Assembly: GCA_002403995.1 (NCBI GenBank)
Contig: DHIV01000012.1
Span: 900-18,978 of the forward strand
Length of the DNA: 18,079 nucleotides
From: Gallionella sp. UBA4737
GTDB lineage: Bacteria; Pseudomonadota; Gammaproteobacteria; Burkholderiales; Gallionellaceae
Direction: 5' to 3'
Part shown: positions 1 through 5,703 of the stretch, in pieces
Layout of the letters: every line of letters starts with the position of its first letter
Numbering within the stretch: position 1 is the stretch's first letter
Position numbers and translations under genes: made by a program
The notes under the pieces: generated by a model
The model's input: only the letters and a program-made list of their open reading frames with translations
What the model was told of the DNA's origin: nothing
The model's database searches: none

Positions 1-56
<56 letters not shown>

Positions 57-70
57 GGCATAGTAGGTCT

Positions 71-715
71 TCAAAGCGGTGCAAGGATCAGCAGCACCCG
101 ATAAGGGCCATGTGCGCCCAGCGTGACGGTCTGCTCGATATCGGCGGTGCGCGAAGGTCCGGAGATGAAATTCACCGCGCGCGGCGGCTGTTCATATTCC
201 TTGCGCATCAGATCCCAGGCATCTTCCATCGTGGCGACGATGCGGCGCGGATCCAGCACGGCCACATGGGTTTCCGGCAGTAGGCTGGTAGTGGCTGGCG
301 TATCGGCGCCTGACAGCAGCATCAAAGTTCCTGTTTCTGCTATCGCGCAAAATGCACCGGTGATGCCAACCAGATACTGATTTTTAGCCGGGCGTGACTG
401 CATGTCCAACCCGGCAGCGCTCCACGGCAAGCCAGCCAGCGACGGCCAGCATACGCCGCTGACAGGCAGTTTCTTTTCGCGCAGATAGCTTGCCAGCAAT
501 GCAGGAACTTCCATCTTGTCGTTGGTTTCGAGCACGTCGCTGGACAGTTTGAGGGCGCGCTCCTTGAAGCACGCGACCAAATCACCAGGAGGCGGTGGCA
601 GCGGTCCGCGCGGGTGATTTGCAAGGTGGCTGGCTATCGTTTCCTGATGCGCGCCCACTGCAGCTTTTTTTTGCGCGCTGCGTATTCTGCCGAGTATCTT
701 GTCGCGCGCGTTCAT
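71..715 (-). CDS. lutC: Lactate utilization protein C (LutC/YkgG family)
   Basis: The protein has 214 residues, typical for LutC. It carries the family signature near residues 118-135 (GAFCAIAETGTLML) and the late SLLPETHVAVLDPRRIVATMEDAW block found in the LUD domain. LutC is the small non-iron-sulfur partner of the LutABC complex, which oxidises L-lactate to pyruvate in the cytoplasm. Its ATG (715-713) overlaps the lutB stop (714-712) in an ATGA arrangement, so the two are translationally coupled and the start is secure. It is the last gene of the lutA-lutB-lutC operon and ends against the convergent tRNA-Pro with no clear terminator. The complex role is family knowledge. Confidence 0.92.
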   Translation of the reverse strand: MNARDKILGRIRSAQKKAAVGAHQETIASHLANHPRGPLPPPPGDLVACFKERALKLSSDVLETNDKMEVPALLASYLREKKLPVSGVCWPSLAGLPWSAAGLDMQSRPAKNQYLVGITGAFCAIAETGTLMLLSGADTPATTSLLPETHVAVLDPRRIVATMEDAWDLMRKEYEQPPRAVNFISGPSRTADIEQTVTLGAHGPYRVLLILAPL

Positions 716-2118
716 TTGTGCGCTCCACGTTTATACAACTCACGAAATGTTTGTCCCGATGGCGCGGGGAAGTCGCGACCGTCCGTCCAGCCGCTGGCGC
801 CGGGCAGCGTGTGCAGCAATTTATCTTTGCCGCCCATCATGCTCATGACGCGTACGCCGATTTTTGTCGCCAGCGCATATATCGCCGGGTGCAGCGCCAG
901 CCATGCCCATGCCTTGAGCATCAAGGTTTCCTGGCGCGATTTCATGCCGAGTTGCGTCTGCTTTTCGCGCAGCTTGCGCAGCAGATCCGGCAGCGGAATT
1001 TTCACCGGGCACACCACCGCGCAAGCACCGCACAAGGTCGAGGCATTGGGCAGGTCGGGTGATTTCTCGATGCCACCCAACAGCGGCGTCAATATCGAAC
1101 CCATCGGGCCGGGATAGACCCAGCCATAAGCATGCCCGCCGATATTCTGGTATACCGGGCAATGGTTCATGCACGCGCCGCAGCGTATGCAACGCAGCAT
1201 TTCCTGCATTTCTCCACCAATGAGACTGCTGCGGCCATTGTCGAGCAGGATGATGTGGAAGTGTTCCGGGCCATCATGATCTTCTTTCGCTTTGTTGCCG
1301 GTCAACACCGACACATAGTTGGTGATGGATTGCCCGGTGGCGGAGCGGGGCAGCAGGCGCAGCAGCGTGGTCACGTCTTCCAGCGTAGGCACCACTTTTT
1401 CTATGCCGGTGATCGCGACATGCACGCGCGGCAGCGTCGTCACCAGCCTCCCGTTGCCTTCATTAGTGACGATCAGCACCGAGCCGGTTTCTGCTACTAA
1501 AAAATTAGCTCCCGAGATGCCCATGTCCGCGTTCAGGAAGGCAGGGCGCAGCACTTCGCGCGCCTCGCGGCACAGTTCGGCGATACCGGTCTTGCGCGGC
1601 AGCTGATGTTTCTCCGCGAACAGGTCTGATATCTCTTCCTTGTTCTTGTGCACCACCGGCGCAACGATGTGCGACGGCGCTTCATGCGCGAGTTGCAAAA
1701 TATATTCGCCCAGATCGGTTTCCATCACCGACACACCCGCCAGTTCCAGCGCATCGTTCAGGCCGCACTCTTCGCTGACCATGGATTTGGATTTGGCTGC
1801 GGTTTTTGCCCCATGGTGGGCGGCGATTTCGGCGACGATGCGGTTCACGTCGTCGCCGGTCTCGGCCCAGTGCACGATCGCGCCGCGCGCGGTGGCCTGC
1901 TGCTCGAAATGCAGCAGCCAGTGCTCAAGATCATTCAGCACGCGGTCGCGTATCGCTGCGGCCGCGGTGCGTGTCTCCTGCAGATCGTGAATCTCGCTGA
2001 TGACCGCCGAACGGCCTTCAACGAAGCGTGACTGCAAGCGCGACAACGCTCCCTGGAGTTTGACGTCGGCCAGCTTGATGGTGACCTGTTTTTTGAATTG
2101 GAGGGAGGTGTTTTGCAT
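712..2118 (-). CDS. lutB: Lactate utilization iron-sulfur protein B (LutB)
   Basis: A 468-residue protein with an N-terminal LUD domain. The LVAETGSVLIVTNEGNGR block is near residues 207-224 and the RVHVAITGIEKVVPT block near 231-245. Two ferredoxin-type iron-sulfur motifs follow: C310, C313, C316, C320-Pro and C363, C366, C370-Pro. The length and order match LutB/YkgF. With LutA and LutC it oxidises L-lactate to pyruvate, passing electrons through its clusters toward the respiratory chain. The ATG at 2118 has only a weak purine stretch (GGAA about 10 bases upstream). A palindromic repeat (2164-2260) separates it from lutA, whereas in most lut operons the gap is short. The lutC start overlaps its stop. 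Confidence 0.94.
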   Translation of the reverse strand: MQNTSLQFKKQVTIKLADVKLQGALSRLQSRFVEGRSAVISEIHDLQETRTAAAAIRDRVLNDLEHWLLHFEQQATARGAIVHWAETGDDVNRIVAEIAAHHGAKTAAKSKSMVSEECGLNDALELAGVSVMETDLGEYILQLAHEAPSHIVAPVVHKNKEEISDLFAEKHQLPRKTGIAELCREAREVLRPAFLNADMGISGANFLVAETGSVLIVTNEGNGRLVTTLPRVHVAITGIEKVVPTLEDVTTLLRLLPRSATGQSITNYVSVLTGNKAKEDHDGPEHFHIILLDNGRSSLIGGEMQEMLRCIRCGACMNHCPVYQNIGGHAYGWVYPGPMGSILTPLLGGIEKSPDLPNASTLCGACAVVCPVKIPLPDLLRKLREKQTQLGMKSRQETLMLKAWAWLALHPAIYALATKIGVRVMSMMGGKDKLLHTLPGASGWTDGRDFPAPSGQTFRELYKRGAHK

Positions 2119-2137
2119 TATTGATTATTCCATATTC

Positions 2138-2271
2138 CATGACATGCAAACTCACGGTTATATAAATCTCCCCTAGCCCCCCTTTCCCAAAGTGGGGAAC
2201 CAGTCAGGCTTTGATCGGGGAGCGTTCCTCCCTTTAGCAAAGGGAGGTTAGGAGGGATTTTAAATGTCATG
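2138..2271. repeat. Palindromic repeat element between lutA and lutB
   Basis: Two 36-base arms (2164-2199 and 2225-2260) are inverted copies matching at 28 of 36 positions. The right arm contains a perfect 9-bp hairpin (CCTCCCTTT, AGC, AAAGGGAGG), and the left arm holds a weaker version of the same. Outside the pair are two exact 8-base inverted copies, CATGACAT (2138-2145) and ATGTCATG (2264-2271). The layout is like a REP-type or MITE-like element with no coding capacity. It lies in the lut operon between two genes normally close together, so it may form a processing or stabilising hairpin in the mRNA. Family identity is unknown to me. Confidence 0.7.
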
Positions 2272-2284
2272 AATTACGTAATCC

Positions 2285-3025
2285 TTAGTTGGGTATTTCT
2301 TCATCCAGGCCGGACAGCACTTCGGCTACATGCAACACGCGGGTGGTGTGATCGCCATTGCGGCGCAAGCGGCCTTCGATATTCAGCAAACAGCCGAGGT
2401 CGCCGCCGACGATGGCATCGGCAGAAGTCGCCGCGATATGCGCGCACTTGTTGTCCGCCATGCGCGTCGACAGCTCCCCGTACTTTACCGAGAACGTGCC
2501 GCCGAAACCGCAGCAGGTGGTCGATTCCACCATCTCGTTTATCGTGACACCTGGCATCTTCGCCAGCAGCGCGCGCGGTTGTTTGTAGACATCGAGCTCG
2601 CGCAGGCCGGAGCAGGAATCATGATAGGTCAGCGTCCCCTGAAATTTGCCCGGCACCTTTTCCAGCTTGGCGATCTTGACCAGAAAATCGGTCAGCTCGT
2701 AAGTGCGCTGACCAAGAGCGGTGATTCTTGCGAGCAGCGCAGGGTCATCTTTGAAAATATCGGGGAAATGCACGCGTATCATTCCGGCGCAGGAGCCGGA
2801 CGGCAGAACCACATAATCGAACGCTTCGAATTCGGCGAGGAATTTTCGCGCCATTGCCTCGGCGGATTTGCGGTCGCCCGAGTTGTAGCCGGGTTGGCCG
2901 CAACAGGTCTGCTGCTCGGGAACGACGACCTCACACCCGGCCGCTTCCAGCAACTTGATCGCGGCAAAGCCTATGCGGGGACGCATGGTGTCAACCAGGC
3001 AAGTGACGAACAGTCCAATGCGCAT
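2285..3025 (-). CDS. lutA: Lactate utilization (Fe-S)-binding oxidoreductase A (LutA)
   Basis: A 246-residue protein with two cysteine-rich CCG domains: C41-C42-G with C9 and C79, then C171-C172-G with C138 and C212. This matches LutA/YkgE and the related GlpC/HdrB-type domains. It is the third component of the LutABC L-lactate oxidation complex. I chose the ATG at 3025-3023 because GGAGA (minus strand, 3036-3032) sits about 6 bases upstream and because family members begin near MRIGLFVTC. A TTG start at 3052 would add nine residues but lies upstream of that ribosome site. It is the first gene of the operon, and 169 bases of non-coding DNA precede it. Confidence 0.94.
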   Translation of the reverse strand: MRIGLFVTCLVDTMRPRIGFAAIKLLEAAGCEVVVPEQQTCCGQPGYNSGDRKSAEAMARKFLAEFEAFDYVVLPSGSCAGMIRVHFPDIFKDDPALLARITALGQRTYELTDFLVKIAKLEKVPGKFQGTLTYHDSCSGLRELDVYKQPRALLAKMPGVTINEMVESTTCCGFGGTFSVKYGELSTRMADNKCAHIAATSADAIVGGDLGCLLNIEGRLRRNGDHTTRVLHVAEVLSGLDEEIPN

Positions 3026-3031
3026 CAATTT

Positions 3032-3036
3032 TCTCC
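3032..3036 (-). promoter_or_regulatory. Ribosome binding site deciding the lutA start
   Basis: On the minus strand GGAGA lies 6 bases before the ATG at 3025. It would fall inside the coding frame if the TTG at 3052 were used, so it supports the shorter protein. Confidence 0.7.
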
Positions 3037-3194
3037 AGATGGTTAATCGCAATAACGCTTAAATTTGTACTACGCGAAAGCCGCTCTTCGCTAAGCACCG
3101 CTATCGACACTGTCGGTCGGTGAGCAAGGAGATAAACCAGTCAGATGAATGGTTGGTGAAGATATCAAGCAAAAGCACTACGTTAAGCTTTGCG
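3037..3194. other. Non-coding gap upstream of lutA
   Basis: There is no convincing gene here. It must hold the lut promoter (minus strand), but I see no good paired -35/-10. Two small inverted repeats are present: GCGAA/TTCGC (3074-3078 and 3087-3091) and CGACA-C-TGTCG (3105-3115). Either might be an operator or the end of the antitoxin transcript. Neither is followed by a T-run, so no classical terminator is claimed. Confidence 0.35.
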
Positions 3195-3677
3195 CTACTT
3201 ATCTGGTTTCCCACCTGTAGTTTTGCGAACGCGCTCGACCAGGGGTGAAGCACCTGGCCTCAATTCCCGTGCTCGTTCTATTGCTTTGGCCTGCGTGGGC
3301 AAAACATCGCTTGCTCTTTCTGAATTGGCTTTCCTAACTGCAAAGTCACCTTCGGGTCGCCGTTCCACAAATAACTTTTTGTCACTCTTATTAACACTTA
3401 GCTTTAGACTCGACGTCGCTTTGTGTAGAGTGGCTTCCGGAACGCCATCAGCACGAAGTTTCTCGATGAGCTGTACGACCGCGCTACCTTCCATGAGCTC
3501 TAAATCCTCGCGCAATCCTGCGCCGACATACCCACGCAACAAACCCTGATACCCAGAAAAACCTTTGAGCGGCGCAATCTTCTTCAAATCATTCACCACA
3601 TCCTCTGGCATCCGCAAGGTTACGGATACCATCGGACGATCTTTCGATAAACGCTTTTTAATTGTTTCCAGTTTCAT
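3195..3677 (-). CDS. Ribbon-helix-helix antitoxin of a BrnT system, with DUF2188-like C-terminus
   Basis: The protein has 160 residues from the ATG at 3677-3675, which follows an AGGGA ribosome site. Residues about 16-56 (MVSVTLRMPEDVVNDLKKIAPLKGF and onward) look like a CopG/BrnA-type ribbon-helix-helix DNA-binding domain. Residues about 106-158 (GDFAVRKANSERASDVLPTQ, then KAIERARELRPGASPLVERV) resemble the DUF2188 fold. Ordinary BrnA antitoxins are about half this length, so this is a two-domain form. The gene overlaps the 3' end of brnT by 20 bases, the usual toxin-first order for brnTA. Expected role (family knowledge): neutralise the BrnT-like RNase and repress the shared promoter. The DUF2188 call is by eye. 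Confidence 0.75.
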   Translation of the reverse strand: MKLETIKKRLSKDRPMVSVTLRMPEDVVNDLKKIAPLKGFSGYQGLLRGYVGAGLREDLELMEGSAVVQLIEKLRADGVPEATLHKATSSLKLSVNKSDKKLFVERRPEGDFAVRKANSERASDVLPTQAKAIERARELRPGASPLVERVRKTTGGKPDK

Positions 3678-3963
3678 AACTATCCCTTTCGTGAGGCTCG
3701 GCCTTGCGCGCCGAAATGATGCGTATAAATTCATCTTCAATGTCCAGATGCACTATATACAGGAGCCGAAAATCAAAGTCGCAACCTAATGCACCTTCCC
3801 GCTTCTCGTGGTTTTGCGAGGCATCCCAGTATTGGATGAACGGATCAAAGAACACTTGTGCGGCCTGCTCAAAAGAAACGCCATCATGATTCTTTATGTT
3901 TAGCTTGGCCTTTTCCTTGTTCCACCTAAAACGAATGCCGCGCAGTTCGTATTCAATATCCAT
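3658..3963 (-). CDS. brnT: BrnT family toxin (RelE-like ribonuclease)
   Basis: A 101-residue protein with the BrnT (DUF497) pattern: FRWNKEKAKLNIKNHDGVSFEQAAQVFFD near residues 12-40, R55 and G60 in the central turn, LLYIVHL at 67-73, and the diagnostic RIISARKAEPHERDSYE at 81-97. BrnT toxins are RelE-fold ribonucleases that stop translation when freed from their antitoxin. Start at 3963: homologues with this longer N-terminus (MDIEYEL...F.W) are common, so the start looks right although no Shine-Dalgarno precedes it. The predicted -10 lies so close that the message may be leaderless. GC is visibly lower here than in the metabolic genes, consistent with acquisition. Confidence 0.9.
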   Translation of the reverse strand: MDIEYELRGIRFRWNKEKAKLNIKNHDGVSFEQAAQVFFDPFIQYWDASQNHEKREGALGCDFDFRLLYIVHLDIEDEFIRIISARKAEPHERDSYETGNN

Positions 3964-3969
3964 TGTTAG

Positions 3970-4003
3970 ATTTTATATAGTGTATTGCTTTTGTCAATAC
4001 ACT
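3970..4003 (-). promoter_or_regulatory. Promoter and operator of the brnT-antitoxin operon
   Basis: On the minus strand a perfect -35 TTGACA (3997-3992) is followed, after 16 bases, by TAAAAT (3975-3970). A perfect 9-bp inverted repeat, AGTGTATTG (3979-3987) and CAATACACT (3995-4003), overlaps the -35 and spacer. This is where a ribbon-helix-helix antitoxin would bind to shut off its own operon. The transcription start would fall at or next to the brnT ATG (3963). Binding by the antitoxin is inferred from the general behaviour of such systems. Confidence 0.68.
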
Positions 4004-4020
4004 TATGAATTATATAGGGG

Positions 4021-4199
4021 GCTAACAGAAGGGATATTTATTAGGCCAAGGCCCAGCGCCGACCATAAATAATGGAAAAACACTTCAATGGCCGCAATTG
4101 GCACGATCCTGAATCAGGAGCATTGTGTGACGCTCTTAATGCGGCCATCGAATTTATGCATACAGTCCGTCGTTCAGGCCATTAAAGCCGGCTGAAGAT
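4021..4199. other. Intergenic segment with nested inverted repeats and a 37-codon ORF
   Basis: Between the toxin promoter and the next gene. An outer inverted repeat of 13-base arms with one mismatch (4084-4096 and 4140-4152; core ATGGCCGCA and TGCGGCCAT) encloses a perfect CCTGA-A-TCAGG hairpin (4108-4118). A plus-strand ORF of 37 codons (4072-4185, MEKHFNGRNWHDP...) runs through it. It has no ribosome site and no family I recognise, so I do not call it a gene. The structure could be a remnant of the mobile segment that carried the toxin-antitoxin pair, or a small structured RNA. Confidence 0.4.
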
Positions 4200-4619
4200 T
4201 TACCGCTTCAACTGTTCAAGAAACACGCTGATTCCCGCACGTGCGACCTGCGCGTCCTCGGCAGACTTGACGCCGGACACACCCACAGCACCGACGCATT
4301 CCCCATCGACCATGATGTGTTCGCCTCCCTCGATCATGGTGAGTCCGCCGGGGACGGACAGAAAAGCGTTGCGGCCACCGGCCACGACTTCTTCATACAT
4401 TTTGGTTGTCCTGCGTCCCACCGCCGAGGTGTGCGCCTTGCCAGTGGCGATCTGTATGCTGCTCAAGTTTGCGCCATCCAGGCGTTGCAGCCACAGCAAG
4501 TGACCGCCGTCGTCGACGATCGCGATGGACACTGCCCAGTTCTGGCGCAGCGCCTCGCTTTCGCAGCCCGCAGCAATGATCTTCACATCGGCCAGCGTCA
4601 AACATTTTTTATTTTTCAT
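4200..4619 (-). CDS. GlcG/HbpS family protein (heme-degrading-like domain, DUF336)
   Basis: A 139-residue protein with the full GlcG/HbpS domain: LTLADVKIIAAGCESEA at the N-terminus, WAVSIAIVDDGGHLLWLQRLDGA near residues 28-50, IATGKAHTSA at 57-66, GGLTMIEGGEHIMVDGECVGAVGVSG near 90-116 and a closing DAQVARAG helix. Members sit in glycolate, lactate and diol utilisation clusters (for example glcG of E. coli) and in heme-binding HbpS systems. The biochemical role is usually unknown. The start is firm because AAGGAGGA (4632-4625, minus strand) lies 5 bases upstream. It follows iclR with only a palindromic repeat between, so cotranscription is plausible. No signal peptide is visible. Confidence 0.9.
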   Translation of the reverse strand: MKNKKCLTLADVKIIAAGCESEALRQNWAVSIAIVDDGGHLLWLQRLDGANLSSIQIATGKAHTSAVGRRTTKMYEEVVAGGRNAFLSVPGGLTMIEGGEHIMVDGECVGAVGVSGVKSAEDAQVARAGISVFLEQLKR

Positions 4620-4646
4620 TTAATTCCTCCTTGGTGTTGATTGAAA

Positions 4647-4751
4647 GTAGGAGCGGGCCATGCGGGTGCCCGGACAAAAGTTTTTCGTACCCGCGAAAAT
4701 CTGTTCGCGGGCCGCTTCGACAAGCTCAGGACAGGCACGCCCCGCTCCTAC
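4647..4751. repeat. Dispersed palindromic repeat, copy 1
   Basis: About 105 bp bounded by GTAGGAGCGGG and its inverted partner CCCGCTCCTAC. The inside contains a segment of the type TTCGACAAGCTCAGGACAGG. The same element recurs in the opposite orientation at 14596-14674, sharing both ends and this internal segment. It separates iclR from the GlcG-family gene and could form a hairpin in their message. It has no coding capacity. Confidence 0.82.
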
Positions 4752-4771
4752 ACACATGCTGCTCTTAATTG

Positions 4772-5545
4772 CTATGTAGCGTGATAACCGAGTTGTTTCG
4801 AAATCTGCGCACCGGTTTCCATCACTTGCGCGATCCATTCGTCGCGCCGCCGTTCTATCGGTGCAGAAATGGACAAGCCGGCAACCACATGGCCGCTGGC
4901 ATCATGCACTAAAGTGCCGATGCATCCCACCCCCAGTTCGGCTTCCTCATTATCCAGGGAGTAACCGCGCTTTGCTGCGGCGATACAGTCTTGCAGCAGG
5001 GCAGTTATCTTCGTGTGGGTGTTTTTGGTATACGCGAGCAGTTTGCTGCGCTTTGCATAACTGCGGCACGCCGCTTCGCCTTGATCGCCCAGGATCAGCT
5101 TGCCTACTGCCGTGACATGCAATGGCGCGCGGCTGCCGATCACCTGTTCCACCCGTATCATGCGCTTGGCGAGAGAGCGTTCGATATAGACGACTTCATC
5201 GCCCTCGCGCACGGTCAGGTTGACCGTCTCGCCCAGCCGGTCGCGCAACTGTTCCATCAGCGGCAATGCGATTTTTCTGATGTCCACGCTGGCGTGAACC
5301 CGGCTGCCCAGTTGCATCAATTTGACGCCCAGATGGTAATTGCCTCGGGTGGTGCGCTCCACGAAGCCATATTCAGCCAGCGATGCAAGGATGCGGAACG
5401 CGGTGGAGGGATGCAATCCCGTTTCAGCCGAAAGTATCTTCAGGCTCACGGGGTCTTCGTGTCCCGCAATCACATCCAGCAGCCTGGTCAGCCGTTCGAT
5501 GACTTGTATGGAGTCCGGCCTTGCTTCTTTTTTGCGCGTAGTCAT
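4772..5545 (-). CDS. IclR family transcriptional regulator
   Basis: A 257-residue protein of standard IclR layout. The N-terminal winged helix-turn-helix is near residues 17-75 (VIERLTRLLDVIAGHEDPVS, recognition region TGLHPSTAFRILASLAEYGF). The C-terminal ligand-sensing domain includes ETVNLTVREGDEVVYIER, VTAVGKLIL and the closing GTLVHDASGHVVAGLSISAP. IclR proteins usually sense a small organic acid and control an adjacent catabolic operon, often also themselves. It is divergent from the ThDP enzyme gene. Two candidate operator dyads begin one base from its start codon, so autoregulation and control of the 5704 operon are likely. No Shine-Dalgarno precedes the ATG. The ligand is unknown. 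Confidence 0.94.
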   Translation of the reverse strand: MTTRKKEARPDSIQVIERLTRLLDVIAGHEDPVSLKILSAETGLHPSTAFRILASLAEYGFVERTTRGNYHLGVKLMQLGSRVHASVDIRKIALPLMEQLRDRLGETVNLTVREGDEVVYIERSLAKRMIRVEQVIGSRAPLHVTAVGKLILGDQGEAACRSYAKRSKLLAYTKNTHTKITALLQDCIAAAKRGYSLDNEEAELGVGCIGTLVHDASGHVVAGLSISAPIERRRDEWIAQVMETGAQISKQLGYHAT

Positions 5546-5703
5546 ATTTCGTATTGTGAAAACGATTGTGTATTGCGAAATTATATGACAACCCGTATTC
5601 TGTCAACAAATCTTTTTGGCAATTCTTTCCATCTGCCAATTCCCCAGAGCGAATGAATTTCTGACCATGAATTTCACCGGATGAACAATAAGGAGCAAGG
5701 ATC
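5546..5703. promoter_or_regulatory. Divergent control region with two IclR-type operator dyads
   Basis: Two 15-bp sites share the central TATTG: TTTCG-TATTG-TGAAA (5547-5561) and TTGTG-TATTG-CGAAA (5566-5580). Their starts are 19 bases apart, near two helical turns. Both approach the dyad TTTCG-N5-CGAAA, a form expected for an IclR dimer. Further right are TTGGCA-N11-TGCCAA (5616-5638), a direct repeat ATGAATTTC (5653-5661 and 5667-5675), and AAGGAG (5690-5695), which is the ribosome site of the next gene. I could not fix -35/-10 boxes with confidence. Binding is inference. Confidence 0.55.

Noticed and set aside
3026..3052. Upstream TTG start for lutA
   Set aside because: The ribosome site GGAGA lies between the TTG and the ATG at 3025, and family members begin near MRIGLF.
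3678..3740. Longer antitoxin start giving 21 extra residues
   Set aside because: The extra residues lie inside the brnT coding region. The ATG at 3677 has its own AGGGA site and begins just before the RHH domain.
4072..4185. 37-codon ORF starting MEKHFNGRNW
   Set aside because: No ribosome site and no family recognised, and it overlaps an inverted repeat, so it was not called a gene.
5616..5631. Sigma-54 promoter at TTGGCA
   Set aside because: The GC expected ten bases after GG is CA, so the -12 element is absent.
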